Source: Alitta virens
Taxonomy: Eukaryota > Annelida > Polychaeta > Phyllodocida > Nereididae
NCBI GenBank assembly: GCA_932294295.1
Contig: OW028582.1
Span: 37,871,704 to 37,935,703 of the forward strand
DNA length: 64,000 bases
Reading direction: 5' to 3'
Positions 1 to 11,799 of the stretch are shown here, one piece after another. The notes beneath the pieces are model-generated. The model did not search any database. It was not told the origin of the DNA and was given only the letters and a program-made list of their open reading frames with translations. The position numbers were made by a program, and so were the translations under genes. Within the stretch, counting starts at the first letter, position 1. Each line of letters opens with the position of its first letter.

Positions 1-20
1 GAGGAAGCCTGAAGAAATAG

Positions 21-28
21 CAAGTGTG

Positions 29-62
<34 letters not shown>
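21..62. repeat. (GTAA)n microsatellite
   Basis: Tandem GTAA preceded by GAGGAAGCCTGAAGAAAT. Nearly the same leader (GAGGAAGCCTGAATAATT) precedes the GTAA array at 1907, so both are tails of one element type. Confidence 0.75.
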
Positions 63-240
63 CTTTTATGTATGCCTTTTGTTTTAAAATTGTTTACACT
101 ATATTGTACTGATTAATATATTGTTTTAATGGACATCTGCAAAACAGCTATGCTGATGATGCAACCCATGTAAAATATATTTGAAAAAATAAATAAATAA
201 TATATTTATAATTACTTTATTATTTTTATTTTCAGTGACC

Positions 241-402
241 ATGGGGCACGGGAGTTCAGCGGACCTGCGCCCTGAAGATCTCATTAAACTTAAAGACCAA
301 ACATATTTCCAGCAGAATGAAATCCAAACATTGTATGACAAGTTCATCTCTGAATTTCCATCAGGGATTATCACCAAGGAGGAATTCATAGAAATGTACC
401 AG
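241..402 (+). CDS. NCS gene, coding exon 1
   Basis: 54 codons from the ATG to a GTCAGT donor at 403, phase 0. It encodes the myristoylation motif and degenerate EF1. The exon itself starts at 236 after TTCAG. Confidence 0.93.
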
Positions 403-1792
403 GTCAGTGTTATAGAAAATTGACTTCAAATATTATGTTATATTCATTATGTCATATAGAATGTACGGAGCCCCTAAAAGGACATGGCTGGAAAATATAA
501 AATCTTTCAATGCGCATGAGTAAATTAAAGAAAAATAAATTTTTTTCCATGCACACGTGTAAATTAAGTCGTGCCCACGACAAACATTTGGTGTGCATAA
601 AAATATAATTTTCCTGTGCGCACGGGTAAATTAAAGAAAAGTATATATTTTTTCCATGTGCACGAGTTAAAATATATACTTTTCTTTAATTTACTCATGC
701 GCATGGGAAAAAAAAATATTTTTCTTTAATTTTATTGTGCGCACGGGAAAAATCATATTTTTACTGCCATGTCCTCTTAAGGGCTCTGTAAGTCTTAGAA
801 TAATTAGTAAAATAAAATAAATAAAGTTATGGGTAAGATTGATAATTTTTCAGCTACAGCAATTAGAAAAAATTAAATTCATTGGTAAAAATTAAATTCA
901 TTGGTAAAAATTCACTGCTGCAAAAAGCCACTCTCTGTCGACTTGATATACTTGAGCATGTAAATAAGACCATTGCTCCTTTATTACTAAATCAGAGTTA
1001 CAAAACAATTATATTCTGAAAGTAGACAAAACAAATTGTCTATTGGTAACTTCAATGCCTAGAAACACGACTTTTTTTATTCCTGATTTCCGATTATTAA
1101 ACTTTTATTATTAAAAAAATGAATCGAAAGTGTTTACTCGAAAATTGATTTAAGAGTAAAATATCAAGAATTTATGCACAAATTAAATTATTTGACGATA
1201 TTAATATGGGAGGGATCTGCAGCTTTCTAAAAATGCCTCCTGTGACAACATCCAGCTAAGATGCAGCTCTTGAAAGGCAAAAACCTGGTTTTTCATACCG
1301 CTGAACTTTCCAAACGGAATAAACAAAACAAAACAGAACTATAGACAGAAGCCAAATGTTTCAGACAGTTTCATTTTGTATCTGAGCCTTCATTTGTATT
1401 TCTTTGTCTTCTTTTTCTGAAAATGGAAAATCCATGACGTTGTATTTGGATGGTTTCTTTTTTAATCAATCAAACCAAATGTTATTTCATTTGTAAGAAG
1501 ACAGTCAAGTTTTGTGCTGTAGATAAATTCTAGTGTCATAATATACATTTTACATTACTAGCTAGCAGATGTAATGATGACATGGCGGGCCTAGGACTCA
1601 TATACATATTTACTTCATGTTGTGGGGTCTTTTGTTGGCTGAGATTTCGCCCTTGAAGAATGTCAGGATTTAAACTTAGGATTTTTATATTCTCATCTTG
1701 GTGAAATTAGTAGTATCTCTCAGACATTTAGATAGATGGTAATTATTAAATATTGGTCAAAAGATAGATAGATAGTTAAATAGATAGATAGG

Positions 1793-1861
<69 letters not shown>

Positions 1862-4800
1862 GGTAAGATAAATAGATAGATGAGGAAGCCTGAATAATTC
1901 GCAACAGTAAGTAAGTAAGTAAAGTAAGTGAGTAAGTAAGCAAGTAAGCAAATAGGTAAGTAAGTAAGTAAGTAGGTAAGCATGTAAGTAAGTAAGTAAG
2001 TAAGAAAGTAAATGAAAAATTAATCAAGCAATCAATCAACTTCTCTCATTTGACCTTAAAGGGTGTTACGCGGATGGTACCTGCTTTGTGTCTGGGTGGG
2101 TGTAACTGTCTGCATGATCCTTTAAACCCTGCGTGACAAGAGAAGAACCTGGCTCTATATATGTCCTGCTTATTTTGAATCAGATGCCAAACAAGAGATT
2201 CTGTCTGATGCTATTGTGCAGATAGGTTAAATCATCCAGAATATTGGATTAGGACACTGCAACAGTGGTTATTATTATTCAACTTTTTAAATTATAGTTT
2301 ATCACATTAAATCGTCAAATTTGAAACAATCCTATGTGTTTAACTACCAGCATCATTTTAGCAGTACCATGTTGTGTTGGTTGAGGTGCTGCTCACATGC
2401 TAACCTCAGAACCAGGTATTTGCAGGTAATTTTGTAATGGACTGAATACTCCCTCGGGAGTTGAGAAAGTGAATAATGTTTTAGCTGTTGCAATAGGCAT
2501 ATTAACAAGATAAAATGACCTGGCATTACTTCTAAGTTAACCATTTTAGAATCATGCCTTGATTATATTGCATACTGAATGGCGTTACAAATATTACATG
2601 GATGTCAGGACAATTGACACAATTGAACTAGATGTAAGGTAGCTCTCAGTGGTGTTTTTACGAAACTTGTTGCCTGTACTAGCAGCTACTAGGTCCTGTC
2701 AACAATGAGGCCTGGTGCTTGAGAAACAATTGGGTGCCATTTTTCTTGAAGAACATCACACAAGATCACACGGAATCTTAGAAAAGCCATGCAAAGGCTT
2801 AGAAAAAATGCTTACATGAAGAAAAAATGGCTCACACCGAGAAAACGTCTCCCTGCCCTCATAACAATGGACGGAAGAGAACAAATCGTCAACAACAGAA
2901 CAAACAACGACACCCACGGGATTTGGCCACGAGATTTGCACTTTACGCGAGATTTGGCGAGATGTGTGCATGTGTGGCGATGTGGAAAATTTTCCTCTGA
3001 ATAAATATATCATTATTCAAGTGCATAATTCTTGGCAGATTGTATCATTTCGCGATTTGCAACATATGCAGGACATAGTAGAAAATGATATAAAAAAAAG
3101 AAAGAAAAATAATTAAGAATATTCTCGAGATTAATACACTTATTCCAGGTATGCAATTTATATACAGCAGTCAGACTTTTAGCCAGCCAGTAAATCAGCC
3201 AGCCAGCCAGTAAATCAGCCAGTCAGCCAGTAAATCAGCCAGCCAGCCAGCCAATAAATCAGCCAGTCAGTCAGTATATCAGCCAGCCAGCCAGCCAGCA
3301 TCCATACAGACCACTCCCTCATAGCCTATCAGGTTAACCTCCTATTTTTGTATGGTCGCTTTTCTTGTACTTTCTATTATCGCTCACCCAGTTTCAGCGG
3401 CATGCAGTTTATATGGCATCCATGTTCTCAGGTTTCGGGGATTAAAATGACAAAGATTAAGCTGAATGGGTTCTCAAATAACAATTCATATAAAATGCTT
3501 TCTAAGGCAGAAACTTAAGAATAGATAAGTTTTCCTTTAGTGTCCTAATGCCAGGATATTCAAGTAGAAGTGAGAGTCATATACAGTGTAATCCTGTTGC
3601 GTGACCACCTAGCTATAACGACCACTTCCTTATTAAGACCACTTTACCCTAAAGACCAGTATAATCTGCACCAGTAGTGGTCTTTATGGTGAGGTTTTAA
3701 TTCATCAAAACCACCCGCCATTTAGGTCTGGGATGGACAAAGTGTCGTCATAATTCCAAACTGTTATGCACCCAGGGTAACTTCAAATGTCATTGCTGAA
3801 GTTCTATTGCTATTTGATAAGTTTTTGACTTCAAGGGATTACAGTGTGATTATCATCATACCACTGGGATTACAGCAATTTCTTGGGTTGTTAGAAATTA
3901 TATTAATTATATGAATAGGAGCACTTTGTAATATGCAATATCCAGTTCTCCTTATGATGTTCTTTTCCTATTTCTTATGAGCTATTCTAATCTTATTCAG
4001 TTGTTTTAACTTCTATGGTAGTCTTGCGTGAGCGGCACTTCAATGATGCCTTGTGAGACAACCAATCGTATATATATTTATACATATCCACACATATTTC
4101 TAAAATAATGACAATATCCATTTTCTCTGTTTGTATATATATGGTGAATAAACGATTGAACTTGAACTTATATTAAATGTGTTTTATATTGGAGTATAAG
4201 TGTTGTCTCATCACCCACAGTAATGTAATGTAATGTAGTTGGGTTTACTGTCTGCTATCCTCAACGAGCTCAGCCGACATTACAATTTACACCCTTGGTA
4301 GGCCTGTTCTATCTTGAGCCTTTCTCGACTCCCTGGGGAGTATACCCCCAGTGTTCATTTACAGCGTTTCTTTGGTCAAGCACTCTACAATTGCCATCAC
4401 TGCCTGTTGCAAAGTACCCATTTGCACCTGGGTGGAATGAAGCAGTGGTTCAAGGAGGATCTGCTCAGTTCCTCCATGCCGTGGCTGGGTTTGAACCCGC
4501 AACCATGCGCGTACCAGTCCAGCACCTTATCCACTGGGTCACAGCACCCAGGTTCAACCCTGATAACAAGCCATTTCGGCCCAATGTTGGCCCGATATTG
4601 GTCTGATGTCGCCCACATAGGGCCGACATCAGAACGATGTCAAATGCTATTGGGGAAGATCTGGACTTGTGATGACTAAATGGGATCAAGTGTAATCTAA
4701 TGACCAAATTCTCAATTCAATGCACTTGTTTTGTTTTGTTGGTTCTTCTACCATATTTTGATGTTGTTTATCCCCTTTCTTGTTTATGAGAGAAAGATCA

Positions 4801-7608
4801 AAGTGTGCATCCATTACACAAAGGAGACACAAAGCCAATAATCCTATCACTGAGAATGCCACAGGCGAATAACAATAATAACAACATAAAAGTACAGGAA
4901 AATATGCTAGATACATTAGAGGGTAGTAAGTAAGTGGGTCTCACGACTCAGACAGTGTTCTTCCCCAATATAAATACACATAAAAGAAATATCTGGTATA
5001 AGAGTGTTGGTACAACAGTGTGAAGGAAATTATAAGGAAGTTCAAATTAGATAGATAGAGCAGCTCTCTAAGGCGAGTTCTTGCCACTATCCAGGGTTGA
5101 TTGATGAGGTGAGAGGAGAAGTCCACCCATGTTACACATTCACCCAATGGTTGGGATCTTTTACTTGCCTCAGCAAAGACACTGAGTACAAGGGACCGCC
5201 AATTTAGCTTCTCATCCGAACGACATCCAGGTGGGACATTGCTAATGAAGGGTGGCCGAGCCCGGGATTGCACCCGGGTCCCTCAGAGGACCAGGCGAGC
5301 AACTTAATTACCACTAGACCACCCAGCTGCAAAATTAATATTTCAATCCAGCGTAATCCATGCTTCTGGTTTGTATTTCCAGGGTTGCATTACACTTGTG
5401 GATAATTGTGTACAGAACCCAGAACTGTTACAAACCTGACCTAATCCTTGACCTCTAGGCCAGTGACTCAATTCCCCAATACACACCTTACTATCGCATA
5501 ATACTGATAATTATCCTGTATCTTAGCAACAGCCTTTTTTTATCTAACTCATTTAGCTGTATTAAGCTCTTATCATATGATCTTCAATTGAATATGTGGC
5601 TAATCGACTAGGCCTAATATTGCTATGAATAATTCTGGAAATAAAAGTCGTGCCCAAGCTTTTATTGATTTGGTTATTGAAAAAATCAAAATTATACTCA
5701 GTCTGGTCAGTTGTGGAAAATTATAAAATTATTTGATGGAAACAATCAGGTTTGCCAGACAGTCTGCTGTAAATAATTAAATTGACTGTTTATTTTTTTT
5801 AAACAGGTTTTGTATTATAAACCTGTTCCTAAATGCACATGGCTTTCTATTTTTATTTTTTTATTATGGTCATTGGAAAATTTTTTTGAAACTTAGGTCT
5901 TTTTCAATGATGATAAATTTGGTAATTTTTTAGATATATCATATATAATTTTACATTTATCTATTTCTTGATTAATATGCATCTGAATATTTTTAACTGT
6001 ACAGGACATGTTCCCTGAAAGCGACGCTTCGCCGTTTGCCGAAAAGGTCTTCAAGGCTTACGATACGGACGGAAATGGGGTAATCAACTTCCGGGAGTTC
6101 CTTTGCGCTTTATCGGTGACCACCAGAGGGAGTGCTGAAGAAAAACTTGGCTGGAGTTTCAATTTATACGATGCTGATGGAGATGGATACATCTCAAGGA
6201 AGGAAGCTACTGATATTTTATCAGTATGTTTCTTGTTTTGATTTATAATTTATGAAATATTTTCAATATCTTATCATGCACTAAGAAAAACTGCGGTCCG
6301 AAAAAATATGGTTGCAATGCTTTTGCGCTGTTCAGCGGGCGCGTATTTTGATAAATCGCCATGCCTGATTGGCTGAGCGGCCGTGAAAATAATATTTTTT
6401 TGATTCCGTGCTTTGACCACTTTCATATTCGTGTACAAGTTATTACACAAAAGATGAAATTGTTGGTCATAGTGTGGAAGTTGTGGAGGCACGGATGTGA
6501 TTTCAGGCCAAGTTTTCTTAGTGGCATGGTACAAATATATTGATACATTAAAATGTTAAAATTCTTTCATTACATGCATTTTTATTTTATGGGCTGCATA
6601 CTTATATATTTGCAAGAAAGAAATCGCTAAGGATCTTCCATTACTTTTTTTATTTTATTTTTTAGTAGCTTTTTTTCCTTAAAACTAGCACCGTAAATAG
6701 GGATGATATTTGTGAGCTTGTGTTTTTGCCTCACCCAAGGCAACCGTACCATTGTAACAACCAGATGATGACACCCTGCAGAGTATACGAACTAAATTTG
6801 TTGAAGATCACATCACCCATACTGAAGTTATAGCATTTTTACCCCATAGAATTAGGAGTGGGTGCCTAGCTCAGTGGAAACGCGCTGGGCTTCCAACCAC
6901 TGGGTCCCGGGTTAAATTCCCGGTCGAGCCTAAGTTGGATGGCTGTTTCATCCTTCGTCTCACTGCCATGGTCCCTACCTGTCCTAATTAGCCCATTAGG
7001 TGCAGAAATAAAGGACGTAAAGCCCTAATCCACCACCCCCCATTGAATTACACCCCATTGCTGTTCGTCACTCACTGAAGTAACTAATCATACTCTCAAA
7101 ATATCATATGTACATAAAACAACCCTGTAGTTAGTGGTTCTTCCTTGAAAGAGCTAAATAAACTTTTAGCAGAAGGTGCTATTGATGCGAACACCACTAC
7201 CACAACCACCACCACCAACAAAGACGAGCTGAAAATTATGTAAAATATTACAATAATTATAGTAAAAAATTTCGCATATTTCATACATTCTTATGTCACT
7301 CCTGCTGGTATTATGGTCTTCATTATTCTGTGAGGGTTGAGATTGCCTCAGATTGGTAAAGAAAATAACGCGGTTAATTTCATAATGGCAGAGTTGTTAA
7401 TCTCCATTTTATGTTTTCCTTTAAGGCCATATTTCGTCTCCAGGGCAAAGAAGATGTTCCGGAAAAAGCTGAAGAAGAAGCTTTGAATCTTTTTTCATCC
7501 CTGGATAAGAATAAAGATGATCGGTTGTCTTTGAAAGAATTTGTCAGTGGAGCCAAAACATCAGACGCCATTGCACAGTTCCTCAGAATTGCGACAGAGG
7601 GCGAATAG
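241..7608 (+). CDS. Neuronal calcium sensor (NCS/visinin-like) EF-hand protein, three coding exons
   Basis: Coding exons 241-402, 6005-6223 and 7426-7608 join in phase 0 into a 187-residue protein, close to the usual NCS length of about 190. The start at 241 gives MGHGSS, a fit to the N-myristoylation pattern (Gly2, Ser6). GTG ACC just upstream is 5' UTR after an AG at 234-235, so an upstream non-coding exon lies outside the window. EF1 is degenerate: FPSG replaces the family CPSG, and both would disable binding. EF2 (DTDGNGVINFRE), EF3 (DADGDGYISRKE) and EF4 (DKNKDDRLSLKE) are canonical, except that EF4 has Asp instead of Gly at loop position 6. LSVTTRG before EF3 is typical of the family. 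Family knowledge says such proteins are membrane-targeted calcium sensors that regulate channels, kinases or receptors. I cannot place it within NCS-1, VILIP, hippocalcin or a divergent lineage. Confidence 0.93.
464..790. mobile_element. MITE with TIR ACRGAGCCCYTAARAGGAC
   Basis: The ends ACGGAGCCCCTAAAAGGAC and the complement of the right end (ACAGAGCCCTTAAGAGGAC) are inverted repeats continuing into CATGGC. Flanked by TA on both sides. The interior repeats GTAAATTAAAGAAAA between GTGCGCAC-like palindromes. It lies in the NCS intron. Confidence 0.65.
1761..1880. repeat. (GATA)n microsatellite
   Basis: About 25 GATA units with a few variants. Confidence 0.9.
1881..2015. repeat. (GTAA)n array with GAGGAAGCCTGAA leader
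   Basis: Directly follows the GATA array. See 21-62 for the sister copy. Confidence 0.8.
3178..3300. repeat. (CAGC)n and (CAGT)n array
   Basis: Tandem CAGCCAGCCAGTAAATCAGC units. Confidence 0.85.
4020..4172 (+). mobile_element. LINE 3' tail fragment (low certainty)
   Basis: It ends GTGAATAAACGATTGAAC plus a TTGAACTTGAACTTA-like run, a common 3' end form of invertebrate LINEs. No coding part is visible. Confidence 0.35.
4205..4660 (-). mobile_element. tRNA-derived SINE (distinct family)
   Basis: On the minus strand a tRNA-like head has a B box GGTTCAAACCC and an A-box-like TGACCCAGTGG (one mismatch). The opposite end carries a short TAATG repeat (4222-4238), as SINE tails often do. A GGCCCAATGTTGGCCCG stretch lies next to the head. 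Confidence 0.6.
5043..5331 (-). mobile_element. tRNA-derived SINE with (TATC)n tail
   Basis: On the minus strand: A box TGGTCTAGTGG (5311-5321), a B-box-like GGTGCAATCCC, the central segment, then a short (TATC)n tail. The A box matches the RNA polymerase III consensus. It lies in the NCS intron. Confidence 0.75.
6005..6223 (+). CDS. NCS gene, coding exon 2 (EF2 and EF3)
   Basis: 73 codons between an ACAG acceptor and a GTATGT donor at 6224, phase 0-0. It holds two complete calcium loops. Confidence 0.95.
6224..7425 (+). other. NCS intron 2
   Basis: 1.2 kb with one SINE (6850-7085). Nothing else is recognised. Confidence 0.8.
6850..7085 (+). mobile_element. tRNA-derived SINE, second family, copy 1
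   Basis: A box TAGCTCAGTGG is a perfect match; the B box GGTTAAATTCC has one mismatch. The body ends in an 'ctaatccacc' C-rich stretch. A related copy lies at 17073-17225. Confidence 0.65.
7426..7608 (+). CDS. NCS gene, terminal coding exon 3 (EF4)
   Basis: 60 codons plus TAG at 7606-7608, after a TTTAAG acceptor. It carries EF4 and ends ATEGE. The C-terminus is shorter than in NCS-1. Confidence 0.94.
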   Translation, partial: AIFRLQGKEDVPEKAEEEALNLFSSLDKNKDDRLSLKEFVSGAKTSDAIAQFLRIATEGE

Positions 7609-8325
7609 TGTTCATAGACTAATGCGCCACCTACTGTCAAATTGAATTTTTATTTTTTTTTTAAATATATCATCTTGACAATGGTATTGATAAACTCAGC
7701 CTTTACTTTCAAGGACCTATTAAAAATTTTGGGCTATTGATACTTTGTGACTTTATCGCATTGAATTTGTCGCAAAGTCGCAAAAGAAATTTAAATGTCT
7801 GTACTTCTGCATTGATATGAGACTTTTTCAATTGCAAGAGCTCAGCCATATCTTGTTTTCATAATATCTATGATTTTCCATATCTTTAACAAAGATTATT
7901 TTCATTGTATAAACAATGTAAAAATGTATTTTGACTCGCATGGTGTATAAATGATTCAAATTGTCGTAATTCACAATAATATAAAATGTGTTTTCATTAA
8001 ATGACCAATTTCACTGATCCATGAAACTAGAGACTAGTCGGCAGTCTATGGTTTCTTGTCTCAGTTATTATAATTAATAATTTTATGATATACAAAGATG
8101 ATAATTGTGTTTATTTAATTGGCATTCATCGCAATATGACAAATGTAAAGGTGCATGCATAAGTTTTGATTTTACATAAAATTTATACATTTGCTCTCTC
8201 AAGTATTGGACTTATATTATAATATTATCTGTGTTGTGTGACATGCTATTTGTACATTGCATCACTTTACTTTTTATGTCTAATGGATTAAAGTGCTATC
8301 AATAAATATGTATATGAAAATGTAA
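7609..8325 (+). other. 3' UTR of the NCS gene (inferred)
   Basis: AT-rich and non-coding. It runs to just past the AATAAA at 8301-8306. No other gene signal is seen in it. Confidence 0.55.
8301..8306 (+). terminator. Poly(A) signal AATAAA, NCS gene
   Basis: Canonical hexamer about 690 nt after the NCS stop. A second AATAAA lies near 8397. Confidence 0.5.
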
Positions 8326-8346
8326 AACATGTCTCCATATTGTAAA

Positions 8347-8352
8347 TTTATT
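8347..8352 (-). terminator. Poly(A) signal of the convergent minus-strand gene (candidate)
   Basis: TTTATT on the plus strand reads AATAAA on the minus strand. It lies about 560 nt past the stop at 8909-8911. It is only some 40 nt from the NCS poly(A) signal, so the two genes end almost tail to tail. Confidence 0.4.
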
Positions 8353-8908
8353 ATTATTTTTATTTATAACTGTCTTTTATTAAGGTATTTTAGGCAAATA
8401 AAGAAATGACGACCAGTGACATTTTCGTACAATTTTAAGATGAATCTAACATGGGGATACATACATTTCACCACTCCACGAATATTTTCTGTTATTATTT
8501 AATTTATGAGAAAAATTTGACATGAAAACACACTAAAACAATCCAATAAATTCCATATTGACAAAATTGGCATACACCGTATTTAAGAAAAAAACTTATG
8601 CTAAAACCAACGTTTGAAGACATAAAGGGCCCGGATGTAAAACAGCTTCAGTTGATCTGGCTACCCTTTTAAAATATATTTAAAAAAATTTAATAGAAAA
8701 AAAGTTATAAAGCAAGGAGCTACACTGTACCCCTTTTTAAACCAGTTCTAGTATGCAGATACAAAATTCGAAGATTTATATGTAACACACCTTATAATCA
8801 AATGCACATTGAAAATCAGCTGGTTTAAAAAAAAAACATCATTGCTAATTACTGTCCAAAAACTGATATATATGCATATTTACTGGTAACTTTGCTTTCC
8901 AACTGTTG

Positions 8909-9212
8909 TTATTCACGGTGTCTGATAACTTCTGCATATTCAGAAGTGTCTGCTGGAGCTTCGTTTGTCTCATTAGACTCCGCTGCCCTTTGAAAAGATC
9001 CAATCAATTCATAGGTTGCTGGAAAATGAGAATGCGTTACATGTCCACCAGGGGGCGATGCTGCACGATTTTCCCTGCCATCTGGTGGCAGTGGCAGTGG
9101 TGGCTGAGTTGGCTGAACTTCATGATTCTGGGTCGTCTGCTTCTCATCTGATTGGCGAGTTTCGCTGACAGTTGGAGGAGCACTATTGCTGACGATTTTG
9201 CCGTCAATGAAC
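8909..9212 (-). CDS. Terminal exon: cytoplasmic tail
   Basis: 304 nt, incoming phase 2, 100 codons plus TAA. Composition is coding-like: Pro, Ser, Gln and Glu rich, with two Tyr motifs near residues 67 and 92 of the tail. Confidence 0.75.
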
Positions 9213-10121
9213 CTTCAAAAAGAAACTTGATTTACTGTACTTAACCATTGCCAACAGAATCGGAGCCATGAAAAATTAAAAAATGACGGATTTTTGCGTT
9301 CTCTCATGCAAATTTGCATACCCAAAATAACCACATTCGCTGGCAATAAAAATGTTCCCTCATAATATTTTGCATCCTTCACGATCATTTTGCGTTTCCT
9401 CATGGAAATATCACGAGGGAATGCCACGATCGTGAAGTAATGCGAAGACAGCAACATTCGCCATGACCACGAGTGAACTTGAAAATAATAATTATTTTTT
9501 CTGATATGAAGAGGAGGCTCCATAAATATCTACTCTACCGAGCACTATATTTTGATGTTCAGGCCCTGTCCCACTGCTGAAGTCGGTGCAATATCACAAT
9601 TCCCTATGTAGTGTTAAGATGGGCTCTATGAGATTCTCTACAGGAAACATGCTTTCCAAGTTACTGGCATGTGTACACAGCAACTGCTATGTTATTGAAA
9701 ATCACATGCCCTAAATGAACTCCCTAGAACAGCATTGAATGGTCATAATTTACATTTAGCAAAGATAAGATATTTTATACTAGACAAAATCTCTATCTTC
9801 ATAGGCAGACAAAGTTACCCCGAGGCAACCAAAGATACCCCTGGCTAATAGTAGTTTCTCTGTTACACAATTAGCAATGTCGAAACATCAAATCATCCTC
9901 CCAAATTCTGCCATACTAGCCGGCCTAGTATTTTTGCAATTTATATGTCCTTATTTATCTGCAATTTTTAAACAATTTCAGTTGCCTATTCAATTTGTCA
10001 AATGGTATCCAGTATTATAAAATCTGAAGCATTTACTTTTTGATGATGAAACCAATGATGAACAAGGTGACCAAAAGGGCAATATGCGTACATACGAGGG
10101 CACCAATCAGACCTGCCAAAA
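8909..10121 (-). CDS. Single-pass membrane protein with proline-rich, tyrosine-motif cytoplasmic tail (3' exons)
   Basis: Two exons join cleanly: complement(10037-10121), then complement(8909-9212). The first, after a TTTTTGCAG acceptor, encodes one strongly hydrophobic segment of about 25 residues ending GFIIKK. A GTAAAT donor splits the second Lys codon, completed by the next exon after TTTTTGAAG, giving KKFIDGK as a basic stop-transfer. The tail is 100 residues, ending RHRE and TAA. It contains a proline run (PTQPPLPLPP, a possible SH3 ligand), ATYELI, and SEYAEV near the C-terminus, which fits the ITIM-like pattern S/I/V/L-x-Y-x-x-I/V/L. This suggests a signalling receptor or adhesion molecule; the family is not recognised. 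The ectodomain is uncertain: see the two candidate upstream exons. Confidence 0.72.
10037..10121 (-). CDS. Transmembrane exon
   Basis: 85 nt, phase 1 in and phase 2 out. It encodes a single hydrophobic helix starting LAGLIGALV and ending FIIK(K). Confidence 0.72.
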
Positions 10122-10335
10122 CTGCAAAAAATAAAGAAATGAAGAATTTTTTTAATTTTTATGTTTGCAAAAGCTTTCATGGCAAACTGCATTTTATGGA
10201 TTTCAATACTACAGTCTATAGCCACAAAACTGTCCCCTTTTGAAAAAAATATAACGAAAGCAAAAGTAACATTACAAAGACATTTAAATTAATTCTCTAG
10301 ACATTCCTTGAAATCAATTTCAATACTACTTATAC

Positions 10336-10520
10336 CACTGTTTGCCTTCCACAGCCAAGCAGAAGCCTGGATTAAAGGGGGATATATCACATGTACCAAG
10401 AACAGCAGGGAGGACATGGTCACACTTATATGAGCACATGTTGTGGCAAAACTTAACAAGCAAACACTTAACAAGCAAACAAATGTCTTGCAAAATAGGC
10501 AACATCTTATGCAACTGATC
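10336..10520 (-). CDS. Candidate cysteine-rich ectodomain exon
   Basis: After a TATTTTGCAG acceptor an open frame runs to a GTATAAG donor. It includes CHNMCSYKCDH and GTCDISPFNPGFC, a dense cysteine pattern typical of extracellular modules. The outgoing phase (2) does not match the phase 1 needed by the transmembrane exon. Either an exon is missing between them, the borders are wrong, or this is not an exon. Confidence 0.35.
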
Positions 10521-10600
10521 CTGCAAAATAGTGAACCCAGCCTTAATGATTTAGTAATAGATAAACATAAACACAAACAATCCAATTAAGTGGTATAAGT

Positions 10601-10694
10601 TAGATAATGCCCTTGTTTTCTTCGACATGGGAGTTATTGCGAGGCTAACGCCTCGCAATAACTCTCATGTCGAAGAAAACGCGGGCATTATCTA
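10601..10694. mobile_element. Near-perfect 94-bp foldback hairpin
   Basis: Arms of about 45 bp (TAGATAATGCCC...GCGAGGC and its complement) are separated by a TAAC loop, with only a few mismatches. It could be a small MITE or a cruciform-forming sequence. Confidence 0.75.
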
Positions 10695-11799
10695 TTACTA
10701 AGCAAATAAGTTTGTGCAGGCAACCTTGTTTACCAGCAAAAAAATCATAAAAATGAGATGGAAGGAGACTGAAATTAAACAACATTCTAGAGTTGCTAGT
10801 AAAGTAGGAGCCATCAATTCCGTTAACCCTACTTAATACTATAGAGAGAGAATGAAACGTGGTAAGTTATGTGTGGATTAAATAGGCCTTTTATTGGCAA
10901 ACATACATAATCAAAACACATACAACACATTGCTCTTGTGGAGACCCATGCCTAATATCTACACAAGCAGATCGCTAATGTGACTTTATCCAATCTTAAT
11001 GGTACATGCAACTAATCCGAAATGAAACTCATGGACAAGAACTTATATATATTAGTCATACAAAAATAAAAATGTAAGTTGAAATGAACAGAACAGGACT
11101 TATTCTAGTCGTATTGTAACTTAGACAACAATCTGAAAAATACATGTTGAAAATAGGATTAAATGATATGGGTTATGATTGGTTAGTATGAGAATCGGCG
11201 GCGCCAGGAAGCGAAGGGAGCATTAACGTTTAACTAAATTTAATTTATTAAATTATATTTAGTTTTTCAGTCATACTGAATTAGAAAAAGCATGTAGCGG
11301 CACGAAACGGGCAAAAAATATTACTAATAAGTCAAAAGCCCCAACTTTCTAACCAATAAACACCTTCACCAATGAATTCAAGTTCCCTATCTTGCCAATA
11401 GTCTTTTTGCCATGTTGTAATCATTATGGCTATTGCCAGGTGTTGTGGTCAGAGAGAGGTATCAGAAATTAGGATGGAAATTTTTAAATCCCAGAAGTAA
11501 GCCAGAAGGTTGACTTATAGCCGAAACCAGTGACAGGTGGCAGCACCACGATAATTTTGACTGAGCCTTTTCTGGAATTTAAATCTCACCCATGCGCAAT
11601 TGTATACAAACAAAGTTTTCCTAACGTTGGTTACCAGATTTGGTAACATGTGTTTTTTATGAAATTATTTATCTAGGTACTAGTTATTATTGGCACGCAG
11701 TGTTCCATACATTTCTTTAAATCATTGTTTGTTACCTCCGCGAGTCCCTTGGCTGTTTCCGGTCACAAGATGGCGAACTCCGACGGAAATGACCGAAGT

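Larger units (their letters stand above)
403..6004 (+). other. NCS intron 1
   Basis: 5.6 kb. Holds a MITE (464-790), GATA and GTAA arrays, a CAGC array, a LINE tail fragment and two SINEs. No exon is seen. Confidence 0.8.

Noticed and set aside
1720..2039. Minus-strand frames rich in IYLSIYLS and LLTYLLTY
   Set aside because: Products of the GATA and GTAA microsatellites, as are similar frames at 17129, 39185 and 58225.
3590..3730. Possible MITE with GACCACCT repeats
   Set aside because: Similar words recur at 18690, 19145, 21240, 27420 and 28870, but I could not define both ends of any copy.
5255..5331. tRNA gene
   Set aside because: A and B boxes are present, but there is no cloverleaf, and the sequence continues into a SINE body and tail. 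The same holds for 6850, 17530 and 22060.
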